From assembly GCF_000281045.1 (NCBI RefSeq), contig NW_008246068.1, positions 806,755 to 870,754 of the forward strand: a DNA stretch of 64,000 nt, given 5' to 3'. Each line of letters begins with the position of its first letter. Position 1 is the stretch's first letter. A program made the position numbers and the translations under genes. The notes beneath the pieces are model-generated. The model saw nothing but the letters and a program-made list of their open reading frames with translations. It was not told where the DNA came from and did no database searches. Origin of the DNA: Saprolegnia diclina VS20 (taxonomy: Eukaryota > Oomycota > Saprolegniomycetes > Saprolegniales > Saprolegniaceae). Below, one piece after another: positions 45,623 to 58,300 of the stretch.

Positions 45623-45796
45623 GAAGGTGGTTCATAAAAAGGTTGCCAAGAGCGGTAGCAAGTGCAACGTCCCTCGGTGAGAAACCCGCCGATGCGTTGA
45701 GTTGATAGAGATGCCGTTGCGGCCGTGGGACGACGGCCAAGAGGCGACGCGATCACTCGCGGCACGGGAGCTTGATTCGATTGGATAGCACCATGC

Positions 45797-46144
45797 ATGG
45801 TGCCTTTTCTAGATGCGTCGATGGGGCTAATTACAAGGCACGTTGACGAGTTGCGACTTCAGATTGGGACTCATGCCAACGGTGATTTCACCGTCCGGAA
45901 GGACGTGCGGTCGCTCGTTCGTGCAAGAGGCTTCGACGTTGTTTGGGAAGACGACGACGGCAACCTCCGTCCATACGATGGTTTTTCCATTCGATTTTCC
46001 ACCGACTCGCGAGATAGGGATCCTGTCCTGCGGGCGTTTGGCGTTGCATCGACCACCTGTGACGCGGGACGTTGTTTGCGAGGGGTAGGTGGTGCCGATC
46101 CAAAGATATATATACGTGGACGTCGTCTTTTTCTCGGGGATTAA
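45797..46144 (+). CDS. Doubtful small open frame
   Basis: This 115-codon plus-strand frame includes a protein-like stretch (RGFDVVWEDDDGNLRPYDGF) but matches no family I recognise. It could be a small gene, an exon of an unseen gene, or chance. It lies between the two small acidic-protein genes. Confidence 0.25.
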   Translation: MVPFLDASMGLITRHVDELRLQIGTHANGDFTVRKDVRSLVRARGFDVVWEDDDGNLRPYDGFSIRFSTDSRDRDPVLRAFGVASTTCDAGRCLRGVGGADPKIYIRGRRLFLGD

Positions 46145-46171
46145 ATAGAATATCGTGGTGGCGCGTTGTTC

Positions 46172-46396
46172 TTACGACAGAAAATACTGCAAGAGCCATA
46201 AATCGTCCAACAATTGGTCTCTGCTGGGCTCGCCGTCGCTCCAAGGCGGGTACTCGTCGAGCATGGTGGTACTCTCGTGGATGGGCGTTGATTTTGGGTC
46301 GGGGTACACCTGTCGGCGCACGTCCGAGTCGTTTGTTGGTACCAACGACGGCGTCTCGAGCGCCTTCTTGAGCGGTGAAATCGAGCACAGCGCCAT
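46172..46396 (-). CDS. Small protein ending LDDLWLLQYFLS, paralogue
   Basis: A 74-residue single-exon frame starting at ATG 46396. Its last residues, DDLWLLQYFLS, parallel DDAWLLEYFLS of the 44925-45224 protein, and the matching codons differ mostly at third positions, which supports real coding and common descent. The rest (SPLKKALETPSLVPTNDSD) is hydrophilic and Ser/Pro rich, with little basic character compared with its partner. Probably a diverged tandem duplicate; function unknown. Confidence 0.55.
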   Translation of the reverse strand: MALCSISPLKKALETPSLVPTNDSDVRRQVYPDPKSTPIHESTTMLDEYPPWSDGEPSRDQLLDDLWLLQYFLS

Positions 46397-46553
46397 GATC
46401 TAGCAAATTTCGCAATGATCGGTTTGTTCGATGGGATGCGGCGGGTTATTTAAAGCCGTGGGACGAACCCGCGGAAGTGCCACGTTACGCGGCCGATTCT
46501 CTCTCAAAATCCAGTTACAACGGCTGCCGTCGTCGATCGATACACCCGCGAAG

Positions 46554-47138
46554 ATGCGTGCGCTTCGTCCCACGAGTCTTGTCCTGCTCGCGCTCCTCCG
46601 ACGGCTTCTCGCCGACGACCACGCCAGCAACTGGTGTGCGGGGTTTGACGAGGTCGTCTTGACTTTCGACGGTCCGTCGCCCGAGTCCCGCGTCGGGGGG
46701 AGCCGGCTATCGCCCAACATGACCTTTAACAGCAGCGTCCTCGAAGATGCGTATGCCTTCTACCAAGTGTGTATCGCCCGCCATACACACGAGCACGCGA
46801 TCGAGGTCGACGTCGTCGCCGTCACGGGCGACACGACGCTTTTCCTATCGGCCGAGAACCCGCTACCGCAGCGCGGCCACTCGTCGTGGATTGCACAACA
46901 GCGAGGCAACGACCACGTATCGCTGCCAACGTACTTGCCTGAATTTCCCCGTGACGGCCCCCGCATGGCCCTCTATATTGGCGTCCTGGGGGCCGCCCCC
47001 GGGGTGTCCAACTTTACGCTGACCGTGGCGATCAAAGACTTGCCCGAGAACGCCGACGTTCGATCGCGGCAAGAGTACTACGACAAATCGCGCCGGGTGC
47101 TGCTCGAAACACGACGTCTCCGCCGTCGCGGCGCCTAG
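46554..47138 (+). CDS. Small secreted protein, pre-peptidase C-like fold
   Basis: A single exon encodes 194 residues. The ATG at 46554 begins a signal peptide (MRALRPTSLVLLALLRRLLA). The mature part has strands and a DTTLFLSAENPLP ... WIAQQRGNDHVSLP ... RMALYIGVLGAAPGVSNFTL order that resembles bacterial pre-peptidase C-terminal (PPC) beta-sandwich domains, which bind surfaces or carbohydrates outside cells. Two glycosylation sites (NMT, NSS) are near the start and NFT near the end. The C-terminus is basic (RRLRRRGA). The fold assignment is by pattern only. Confidence 0.65.
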   Translation: MRALRPTSLVLLALLRRLLADDHASNWCAGFDEVVLTFDGPSPESRVGGSRLSPNMTFNSSVLEDAYAFYQVCIARHTHEHAIEVDVVAVTGDTTLFLSAENPLPQRGHSSWIAQQRGNDHVSLPTYLPEFPRDGPRMALYIGVLGAAPGVSNFTLTVAIKDLPENADVRSRQEYYDKSRRVLLETRRLRRRGA

Positions 47139-47806
47139 CAGTTTGCATTCCGTAAAAATGTACGTTGCGCTATTTCTCTGATTCGGGCAGAGAGCTCTAT
47201 TGGCGGCTTGTTATCACGGCCAGTCTCGTTGAAGATCTATGCTACTCCGCCTCTTCTATTTCGAGGGCGGAGACGCAAGCGAAAGGCGTTGTGCACCGCT
47301 CTCGTCCCATCGAATGGGCGAGATGGCCTTCGACAAAAATCGCAACTGCATCTTGGCCGAGCGACGGGGCAGCGATGTCCAAATTTTATCTTGTGAACGA
47401 ATTCCGCCGAGAGATCAGCTTTTGGCGATAGATAGATCGGCGGGTCCCGTTCCGCTGAGAACTGAAATAGCAGCATATAGATTACCTAGAATCGACGTTG
47501 TCGTACCGGTAGAAGAAATGGAAGACGTCGAAGTCGAAGCTCGAGCACTCTCACCCTCGTCACGAGACGCGCTTTGAGATCCGCATGGTGCTTCCCAACG
47601 AAATCAACCTCATGAAACGCAAAAGCGCGCCTCGCCGACGACGCGGATTGGCTGCCACGATAAATGCCGGCGTGTGATTGGCGGAGTTCGTATCTGGCTT
47701 GTGATTGGCGGAGCTCGTATCTGGCTTGTGATTGGCGGAGCGCCCGTGGGTCTGGCACCAATGAAATTATCGTTCCGAGTTGGTGCGACTGCGTCAAAGC
47801 GAGAGC
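47139..47806. promoter_or_regulatory. RCL1 promoter with CCAAT-box array and 27-bp repeats
   Basis: The 670-bp gap ends in five CCAAT/ATTGG boxes at 47647, 47677, 47704, 47731 and 47758, spaced 30, 27, 27 and 27 bp. Three sit in tandem copies of a 27-bp unit (47674-47700, 47701-47727, then a partial copy) starting GTGATTGGCGGAG. CCAAT boxes bind the NF-Y complex. The array ends 45 bp before the ATG at 47807. The upstream half has no recognisable feature. Confidence 0.65.
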
Positions 47807-49040
47807 ATGAGCAAGCAGAGCAATCCGGCCAAGCGGGGCGGGTTCGCGTCCTCCTTTGCGACGTCCGGCGGGACGCTCAAGTTCCAGGGCTGCGCCCACT
47901 TTCGCCAGCGTTTGGTGTGTGCGACGCTTAGCGGCCGCCGCATTCTCATCCAAAACATCCGCGCCGAGAGCGACGAGCCGGGCATCACGGAGTTTGAAGC
48001 CAACTTTTTGCGGCTCCTCGACAACCTCACCAACGGCAGCCAGATCGAAATCAACGAAACCGGTACGTCGCTCAAGTACACGCCCGGCTTTATCGTTGGC
48101 GGGACGATCGACCACGACTGTGGCACGAAGCGCGCGATCGGCTGGTTCCTCGAACCGCTTGTCGCGCTCGCGCCCTTTGCCAAGAAGCCGCTCGTTGCGA
48201 CGCTGCGCGGTATCACAAACGACGACGTGGATGTCTCGGTCGACTCGTTCAAGGCGATCACATTGCCGCTGATCAAGGTAGCAAATCTGGGCCGACTCGC
48301 TCGATCTCATCACTTGCTAGCACTTTGGCCTTGACGAAGGCCTCGATTTCAAGGTCAAGAAGCGCGGTGCCCCGCCGCTCGGTGGCGGCGAAGTCATCTT
48401 TCGCTGCCCGATCGTGCGCCAGCTTCGGTCGGTGCACCTCATCGACGACGGCTTTATCAAGCGGATCCGCGGCGTGGCCTACTGCACGCGCGTGTCGCCG
48501 CAGACCGCCAACCGCATCGTCGACACGGGCCGTGGCATCTTCAACAAGCTGCTGCCGGATGTGTACATTTACTCGGACCACTACAAGGGCGCCGAGTCGG
48601 GTCTTTCGCCTGGCTTTGGCCTCTCGCTCGTTGCCGAGACGACGACCGGTATCGTGTTGGGGGCCGAAGCCGCGGCCACGAGTGGCAGTCTCCCCGAAGA
48701 CGTGGCCAAGACCGCGTCGCACTTGCTCTGCGAAGAGATTCAAAAGGGCGGCTGCGTCGACACGACCAACCAGTGCCTCACGCTCCTCCTCATGACGCTG
48801 TCGCCCGAAGACGTATCGAAAGTTCGCTTTGGCAAGCTCACGCCGCACAGGTATCTATTGATTCTTGCCATGTTGTTTGGCGCCGAGATTGAAGCGTCCA
48901 TTTCTAGCATTCAATTCCTGCGTCATTTGCGCGACTTCTTCGGTGTCACGTTCAAGATCAAGGCCGAGAACGAGACCAAGACCGTGCTGCTCTCGTGCCT
49001 GGGCCTGGGCTTCAAAAATTTGTCGAAAAAAGTTACTTAA
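47807..49040 (+). CDS. RCL1: RNA 3'-terminal phosphate cyclase-like protein
   Basis: Three exons (47807-48277, 48321-48850, 48908-49040) give 377 residues, close to the 373 of RCL1. RCL1 works in the nucleolar small-subunit processome with BMS1 for 18S rRNA maturation. Matching blocks: LKFQGCAHFRQRLVCATLSG, EANFLRLLDNLTNGSQIEIN, TPGFIVGGTIDHDCG, RSVHLIDDGFIKRIRGVAYC, VYIYSDHYKGAESGLSPGFG and IQFLRHLRDFFGVTFKIK. The cyclase catalytic histidine region is not obvious, in line with the non-catalytic RCL1 branch rather than RtcA. The 57-nt last intron is a multiple of three without a stop and could be read through. Confidence 0.95.
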
Positions 49041-49344
49041 ACCCACTACAATATATACAACCGACCACACGCACACAATGGAACAAGTCTGCTAAACTAC
49101 GCATTGCGACACGCTACATTATACGCGGGCAACATACACCAATGGTGTCCGCACCACAAAAGGTGGCCATGGAGCCGCCCGAGCCACAAGCACTCCGGAC
49201 CGTCCGTTTGGAATCAGATGCGACTCAGATGCAGGCCGCCAATCCAATGTCGTCGTTACAACATGTGCTTTTCGCACCACAACATGGATGTCCGCTCGTG
49301 GAATTTGGAATTGGAAATACATACATTGAGGAAATTCGCGACTA
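49041..49344. other. Spacer between convergent RCL1 and giant gene
   Basis: About 300 bp between two stop codons, AT-richer than the flanking genes, with AATATATAC near 49051. Shared 3' UTR and polyadenylation DNA is likely. No gene is seen. Confidence 0.4.
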
Positions 49345-52300
49345 TTATTTGCGGCGAGATTTCGCCTTCTCAATGTCCTTGCTCTTGGTCGGTGGCTTCT
49401 TGCGCTTGGGTTTGGGCGCGGCCTCGAGGGGTTGAATCTTCTTCCCGCCCATCTTGGATTTGATCGCAGTGCGCCCGGCCACAAGCCACTTGATAGCGAT
49501 CGCCGTCGAAGCGGCATTGAGGAAGACTGGTTGGTTGGCCCACTTGGCGCCCCGGAGCGCCGCGTCCTCTTCGTCGTCGCTGACGTTGGCGACCGCGCGG
49601 CGCTTGCCGGTTTTGCCAAACACGCGGTCCTGGCCAAGCTTGTACCACTTGAGTAGAATTGCGCGCGACGCCGCGTTGAGGTGGACGCTCCCAAAGCCGA
49701 GGGCGGCTGCGGTCTCGGCGTCGGCCATCGTTTGGTCGTTGGCACCGAGCCCGAGGGGCTGCATGCGTGCCTCTTGCTTCTGCTTGGCGAGGCAGTTGAG
49801 GCAGAGCGTCCGAAACTTCTCGTGCTTGATGAAGAACGCCTTCCACTCGGCCACGTTGAACTCGTCACTCGGGTACACCTTGTCAAACTTGTCGCCCATG
49901 ACTTCGAGCGGAATCATGAGCTCGACTTGGAGCTGGCGGCGACTGAGGCAGCTCTCGCACTCGACCTTGCGCGCGGCGTTGATGATGGGCTGCACCGCTT
50001 CGCGAAGCCGGAGGCGGCGGCGCGCTTTGGCCAGCCAGAGCCGAATGATGTCGCGGGACGGCGCCGTGAGCGAAACGGGCCCGAAATGCGGCCGGCCACC
50101 TAGTTGCAATAATGAACCTCAAGATATTGCATACGATGCAATCGTCATACTGTCGTCGTCATCGTCGTCCGACACTTGGGGGTTGAGACTGCTAATGATC
50201 TTTGAAAACTGCGTGATCAAGTACGGCCGCGCCCGCCGCAGCGTTCGGGGCGTGAGAATGTTGGGCAGCTGCTCGATGATCCACGCGCGGTTGTAGTTGA
50301 GGAACTTGTACCGAAACGTCTCGGACGTCAGACGTTGGTTCATCAAGAACGCTTCGTGCGACGCGCCTTTGAGTCGCTCGAGCTCCTCCCAGTTGGGTAC
50401 GTCCATGTTCTCGTCTTCCGGGTTGGCAATCCACATGGTCGACTCGTGCCGGAGCTTGTACAAGGCGAGCTTCCGGATCAAGTAGAGGCAGATGCGGCGC
50501 ACGCAGTAGCACGTTAGTGCCATGTACGGCACAAGCGCCAGCACCGCGGGGTCGGCAAACATATTGTATTTGTTGCGCACCTAAACAAAAAATATCAATG
50601 TATCAGTGTATCAGTCGTGACATGTCAGGATGACATACCATGATTTCGATCGCGACCACGAGCGCGAGGATCGCGAGGGTTTGGACACCGCACATGAAAT
50701 GGTACTGGGACGAAAAGCAAATCTGGTCGAGGTGCCGAAGGCCTTCTTCAATGCACTCGTCGAGGTTGTGCTCGAGGCCCTTCCAGCGCTTCTCGCGCTG
50801 GATGTAGCGGTACCGGCAGTAGACAAAGTAGTCGTAGAGCTTCCAGCCCTTGAAGAGCTCGAGCGAGTGCAAGATGAAGACGTCCGCGAGCAGGTGGTAC
50901 GAGATGATGACGATGAAAAAGTAACAGTAGTACTCGAGGTCTTGGACGCGGATGCTGTAATTGTCGGCAATGCCCGTCTCGGCCCGAAACACAATCATGA
51001 TGATGACCATGGTCGGCTGGAAGAAGAATGCGAGCGTTTCCATGGCGTACTCCATGGCGAAGTCAATGATCGGCTCGACCGTGTCCGCGTCCTCTTCACT
51101 CGCTTTGTCGCTTGCCGCCTTGTCCGAAAGCGCCTTCTTGGCGTCTTCTTCCTTCTTCTTGTTGGCTTCGTCTTCGTCGTTGTCGATCGGCTTGCCGTCG
51201 GGCCCGAGCTTCTTCGGCTTGCGCTTCTTCTTTTTCCGGACCAGAAAAATCTTGGCCAAGCGCACGACTTCCTTCCCGGCTCTCTGAAGCAGCCGGAAAC
51301 ATGCGCGCAGATGGCCAAAGATCGCGTCCAAAACCACATCAAAGTAGAGCCGATGGAGGAACGCGACGCCAAACAAAATGTAAAACGCAATCATGAACCC
51401 AAGCAAGTCGGGCGCCGCCATTGTGATCGTAGCAAAGACGACGTTGGTCGCACACTTGAGCGGACTGAGAAGGAGTCGGTCGTGCAGCATGGCCTCGCCC
51501 GCCATGTCGATGATAGGCACGAGCAGCTTGGTCATAAAGAGAATGTACCAGAGGTAATTCGGAAAGTCCTTCCAAAACGAAAACTCGACCACGACCGTGA
51601 GGAAGAGCGCTTGGAGCACACTCGCAAAGATGAAGCTCGTCCGGAGCCACGGCGTTGGTTTCCACAGCGAGTCGTCTTCTTCTGGCAAGAGCGCGTCGCT
51701 TGTCTCGGTCTTTTCTTCGGCCGCGCGCTCTGAAATCGAAATGGTCTTGGGCACGAAAATGACGGCCGCTTCGCTCATCAAGTAGCACCCGAGCAGGAGA
51801 AAACAAAAGCCCGTCCGCCCATGACGCATCGTCGTCACGAGCGCCGGGTCGAGCAAAGCAGCGTTGTACTGACTCTTGACGTTGTCGAGGAGCCAGTACG
51901 GGTACGCCCCCGGGTAGTTGTTGGAAATCGAAAACGCAAGGTCGCCGTTGAGCAAGAGGTAGAACGACCCGATGATTGCCGAGAGTGGCAGTGTCGCTAA
52001 AATCGCACCGATCGTTGGCGGCGGCGCAATCAGCGAAAGATAGCTCAAGTAGTAGAGCTTGGGCGGGTCTCGAATGCGCGTCATGAGCCTACAAAGTATC
52101 GCAACATGACAGACTGTCTTGCCCATTTCAGACAGTGTACCGATTGATGATCCACGCCATCGCACAGCCAACCCATGCGACGAGCCCCATGACGTTGAAG
52201 AGCGTGATGTACATGGACGGCTCGAACGCAAAGTTGATGAGGAGCTCGAGGTACCCAAGCGGGTGGTACTCGACGTGCAGTGCATAGTCGGTCCGCGTCG

Positions 52301-55300
52301 TGTCCACATCAAAGTTGTCGAAAATGAGCTTGACAAAAATGAGCCGCTTGAGCTGGAGCGTCACTTGGTAGTATGCAATCTCGAGTGTCATTTTGCGTGG
52401 AAAGCACTGGATCGTGCAGCCGCCTTCGATCACGTCGGCCGCCGATCGGTCGATGAGGACAGGAACAAAGATATCGCTGTTGCCCGCCGCCAGCAGTGTC
52501 CCGTAGAGCGCGCTGCCCGTCGAGTACGCTTGGTACGTGACCGGCTCGTTGACCATTTCGAAAAGCGACGTGAGCGTGCTGGCTTCAAACCAGCGCGGGT
52601 TCACGGCGACCGAGCGCAAGTCTTCTTCGTATTCGCAGGCGACGTCGCGGTAGCAGTAGTCGGCGATCGGGTCTTGCAGAATATCGACCGGCCCCACGAC
52701 GACCACGTCGTCTTGGTTGAGCAGTGGCGGGAGGGTGCGGCGAGACCACGTTGCCGGCTGCTCGGTGAGCGCGGGAAGCTGACAATGCTCGTCGCTCTCG
52801 AGCAAGTCGAAGATCGTCATGTACCGGCCATATCCACGGCAGTGCGAAAAGTATGGCAAGTACGGTAGCATAACCTAGACATCGCCTGAATCCAATACCG
52901 ATGGTCGAGACGACGAACGTACGTTGGTCATGTCGTACGAAGAATTGTCGGAGGCGAGGCCCTGGAACGTCTCGCGGTACTTGGCGACCATATCGATGGT
53001 GGTCGCGAGCGTCGAGAAGGGCGAGCTCCAGTACGCGTCCGTGGTCACCCCCGGCACTGGCGTGTCGAGCAAGTTGAGCTGTGGACTCTTCTCGCTGACC
53101 ACGTTGGTTTGGAGCACTCGACCGCGCTCGAGCTGGCTAAAGCGCGGCGGGAGGTTCATCGGGTACGGTACATTCAAGCCAATCGCGCGTCGATAGACGG
53201 CCAGGAATGCGTAATCCCGCGGCACGAGCTCCTCCTCGAACGAAATAATGGGCGAGAGCGGGCGGCTGTCGGCCACGATGCCAGCTGTGTTGTTGGCGCG
53301 ACTTGGCGACCGAATCTCAACCGACGTGGAGTTCACAAACAGGTCGGCCGCCGACGCAAAGAGACCGTACGTGATGTGAATCTCGGGCTTGATGAGCATG
53401 TCTTCCAGCGCCAAAAGGGTCAGGTTGAGCACATCGTGCTGTTGAAACGCTGTCGACGTCAAGGACGATGGCAGAAGTAGCGGCTGACGACACGGTGACG
53501 TCTCGGTCGCTGCCCCCAACGGCAGCCGCACGCGCTTGGCATTGCACACGGCATTGTTGCAGAGGCTCGGGGCGACGTAGATGGCAATTTTGAAGTGCTC
53601 GTCGTACAGCATGTCGACAGGAATGTGGCGCAGATCGAACGACAAGAGAATCTCCGAGAGCCCACGCAGCGCAAACCACCCGAGCTCCGGCGGCCACGGC
53701 CCTTCTTCCGACGCACGATACCCGCAGGGACTCGCGCTCGGTGGCGACGATGCGTACGTGAGATCCGCGCCGGTCGACGATATATGCACACCGTAGTTGG
53801 ACACGTGCACTTTGGCGGCGACGGACGCCGCGCCGTTGAGCGCCATTGGCGGCGTGCGGCACTGCACACGGCTGCCGTTGACGTACGTGGCGGGGACTGA
53901 CAAGAAGACGATCGAGTCGACGAGCCGGAACTCGCATGTGAGCTCATTCGTATCGAGAAAGTTCCGCCCGATGACAGTGAGCAACTCGCCGCCAGTCGCC
54001 GAGAGCTGAGACGGGCACGCTCGCATGACGTCGATCGTACCGTTGTGCCACCCTAAGGCACTGGCCGACGCGTTCACCGGGAGCACTTTGGTGACAACTT
54101 CGACTTCGCCCGTCGGATTCGACGTCGCCCACGAGTTGAAGATCTTGGTCTCGCCTTGAAACGTATACGTAAACTGCGGGTAGTACGACTTGGCCGGGTC
54201 CTTGTCGCAGACGCTGATTTCCGTAATACTGCAGTCGATCTGTGCGTTCGAGCCCGGGAGCGACGTGGTGCGCGACGGGCACTGGCACTCTTTCGCAGTG
54301 CCGTCGGCCGTACCTAGAGGGCAAAATGCACCGACAGGGCACATGTACCGCGTCCGCTCCGTGTCTTTGGTGCCCCGGAGACACGTGCTGCCCGGCGGAC
54401 ACAGATTGTCAAATGCTGTGGCGAGCGTCGTCTCGGCACCGCAAAAGTACCCCGCGGGGCACTCGTGCATGTATTGCATATCGAGCGTCGTGGCTTCGCC
54501 GCACACGTACCCGGACGGACAAATGATGCTCTGCGTCAGGTTGTTCATGCCTAGTTGCATACATGCCATTAGACAACTTGTCCATCAATCGCGTTGTACC
54601 TTGGACGCCGCAGACGCGCCCGGCGGGGCACGGTTCACAGTACGAAATATCGGCGACGCCAGAGTTGGGCGACCACGTGCCGGCGGGGCACAGGCGGCAC
54701 GTGATCGAGTCGGCGATCGACCGGTACGACCCTGGTGGGCAAATCTTTGGAATGTAGTTCCCGTACCCCGGGCACGTGTACCCCGCGGGGCACACTTGGC
54801 AGTTGGTGCTCGATGCAAAGACGGCAAACGTGCCGGGAAAACACAGCATTGGCGCGATCGCACCGTCCTCCCCCGAGAAAGTACCCGGGGGGGTGATGAC
54901 GGGAAACGTCGTCCCTGGTGGACAGTAGTGCCCTGGATAGCACAACGTCGCTTCCGTGGTGCCCTCGAGGCAGAACGCGCCTTCGGTGCACGTTTGACGC
55001 GACGTCGCCCCCGCTGGGACATTGGGCAGCCAATCGATCGTGAGCGGCGCTTCGATCCCCGCAAGGCAAAACGTGCCTGTCGCGCACGGGTACGGGCGGA
55101 GGGGCGAGAGCTCGGACGGGTCGAGCGTCCACGTGCCTTCGTTGCAGTAAAAGCCGGCGGGGCACAGCTGCACCGGGTGGGACAAGCCGACGGCCGAGCA
55201 CACAAAGCCGGCCGGACACAGCGTTGGCGCGGTGTTGTTCCAGCCAGGACAAATCGAGCCAATCGGACAGAGCACGCACGTGGGCTGGCCCGTCGCCGGT

Positions 55301-58300
55301 TGATATGTGCCTGGGTAACACGCTATCGGCTTGGTGTTGCCGACGCCCGGGCAGTACATGCCACAAGGGCAGAGCAGCGCGTCTGTCGGGTTGGGGCAGA
55401 AGTAGCCTGTCGGGCACGGCCCCGTGCCTTCGGGCGTAAAGCTGCCGCGCGGACAGAAGAAGCCAGCATAGCAGGTCTGCGGTGTGCTAAAGTTGTTGGC
55501 CATTGGCGACAGTGTCGTCGCGCCCTTGAAACAGTACATGCCAAGGGGGCACACGTAGGGCTTTTCGGGCACAAGGACGCTGCTGCCGATGACGCAGTTG
55601 CGCACGAGACATCCCGGGTCCTCCAACACCGGTGGATGGTTCAGTCGCCGCGCGCCGGTTGCCGGGAGCACGCGCGCCACGATCGGCCACGTCATGGAGC
55701 TGTCGTTGAAGACAAGGAGGCCCGTCTCGTTGTTCCACAAATAGTTGTTGCTGGCCTCCCACTCGTGAACGTTCATCGTCTTGGTCCCACGACTGCAGTA
55801 GTGTCCTTGGTTGCACAATATTGTCGGCGTCGAGAGCGCTTGGCGGTCGCAAATGTAGCCGGCAGGACACAGCACGGGGTGCGAGAGACCAAAATCCGGG
55901 CAGAAATAACCTACGGGGCACGGAAGGCAGGCAGTTTGGCCGGCGCGCGGCTGGAACGTGCCAGGCGTGCAAAGCGTAAAGTTCTGTGCATCCGCGCCGA
56001 TGTACGTGCCATTGGGCGACGCAGAGACGTCGTGGCCCCAGCAGTACGCCCCGCGCGGACATGAACTGCGGTACTCAAAGGGCACGCCGCTAGTGGAGAA
56101 GGCAATACCGTCGACTGTCACTTCGATCGTCACAGTGGTGGCAGGCGCCACAAGGTTGCCGACACGGGACGGTGCCACGCAGAGCAGCAGCTCCGGTGAG
56201 AGATACGTGGCTTGAGCAAACCGCTCGCCAAAGCGGCACCCGAGCGTCGAGATGTTTTGAAAATGTCGGCCCTGCACAAAGACCGGTGTTTGGCCTGGTA
56301 GAAGCGTAAACGTCGGTCGGACCCGGGCGACGCGAACATCCGGCACGAACGAAAATGCCACTGGCGAGGCAAACTCGATGCCATTGGTCGTCACACTGAG
56401 GGCGACGCGCCCAATGGGATGCGGCGGCAACAAACATTGCACAGTCGTCGAGTTGACGTAGATCGCCGGTACGAGTGTCGTATCCACTTGACAGCTGAGC
56501 TCGATCGTCGAGCGAAAGCTCGTGCCGTACACATGTACGAGCGTCGTATTGGCCAAAGACGGTGCGGACGCCGGCGCGACACCGACGAGCGTCACCGCTG
56601 CTGCGAACGTTACGGTCGTCGTCGGCGGGGATGGATCGAGACCGTTCAAGATGCTAAGTTGCAGCGTCGCCTGTCCGACGGCTAGCGACGGCGGTACGGC
56701 GCACTGCAGCAGCGTACTCGAGTGCACGGTCGCCGGCACCACCACGAGCCGGTTCCATACACACGACACCGGGTAGGGTCGAAAGTGGTAGCCTCGCACC
56801 GTGACCGACCCCGTGCCAACCTGCGACACGATGGGTGGCCACGATGACGTCACGAGTGGTGTCGGCGCGTATGTGAAGAAGCTGCCGTGGGACGTGAACG
56901 ATGCATTGTTGTTGGACGTGTGGACGACGACGACGTCACGTCCGTTGCTCAGCGAGACAGTGGTCGGGTCGGGAGCGACGCAAGTCACTTCGGTTCGCGA
57001 CACAAACGTGGCGGACACCACCGCGAGGCCAAACCGGCATACGAGCAGAGGCGACTGGCTAAAATGGTTGCCAAATACCCGCACCCGCGTGCCAACGTTG
57101 CCAAACTCGGGCGAGATCGCGCGCTGCACGGCGTCGTTGGCGACCATTACATGTCGTGCCGATATGGAAGCGAGAATGCCGTCGTTCGACACCTCGACCA
57201 GCAGTTGCATCGGAACGTGCCGGGGAGATACGCACACAAGCGACGTCGGTGACCGGTACGACGCCGGCACAACAACCGTGCCAAACATACACTGCAACGT
57301 CGGGATGTTTTGAAACAAAGACCCGATGACGGTGACCACGGTGCCGCCGCTGGACGACACGGTTGGTGGAAAGAGCGATGTAATCGTGGGTCGATCGGTG
57401 CGCACCGTCGACTCGACAAACGCGGGGACCGGCGGTGGTACCGGTATCGGTACATACGTCACATTCCACGGTGTCGCCAGTGTCGCAAAATACGACTGCA
57501 GCGACACGACGTAGGTACCTGGCGACGGTTGCGGCGGGGTGACACAGCGCAGTCGCGTGGACGTAGCGTAGGCGGGCACAACAGCACTGCCGATGCGGCA
57601 ATGCGACACCGACTCCAAGTGATTGCCATAGAGCGTCACGTCGCTGCCGCCGTCGACAAATGCCGTCACCACCGGCATGGCCGTCACCACTGGCGTCGGT
57701 AGAATCTCAAACGAAAACGGGTCCACAGAAGCCGGCGCAGATGCCGTTGACGAGACTGCGAACGCCAACGACGTCGGCGACGCCTGCGGACTTGCGCACA
57801 CCATCGTCGAGGCCGTCACTTTGGAGGCTTGGACGGCGGTCGCGCCAAACCAGCACGTCGCGTTCGAAGAGACGCGGACGTTTTGCGTCGCCACGGTAAC
57901 AACGGTACCACCGATGCTCCACGCTCGCCCCGGTGTCACCGACAGAATGCGCTCCAACGCCACGTAAGTGAAGGCAACGACGGCTTTTGGCGCTTGGTTG
58001 ACCAGACCGACGGCGAAACGCACGGTGCGCGACGTATAGTTGTCGGTTGTTGCTGGCGCCACGCACATGGCAGCCGTTGGGGACACAAACGTGGCCAACA
58101 CAGTGGTTGTGTCAAACGTGCATTCGAGTTGCATCGCCGGAAAGAAGCTGGCGCCTGAAATGCGCACCGTCGTCGACCCGGTGGTTACGCCCGTTGTCGG
58201 CGCCACGGACGCCACGTACACTGGTGCACGAAAGGTAAAGTTGCCGTGCCACACGACATCGAAGCCGTTGTTGGTGAGCCCGATAGCTACGGTGCCAGGC

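Noticed and set aside
47807-49040. First impression of a translation factor such as eIF6
   Set aside because: Sequence blocks such as HLIDDGFIKRIRG and IQFLRHLRDFFGVTFKIK are those of RCL1.
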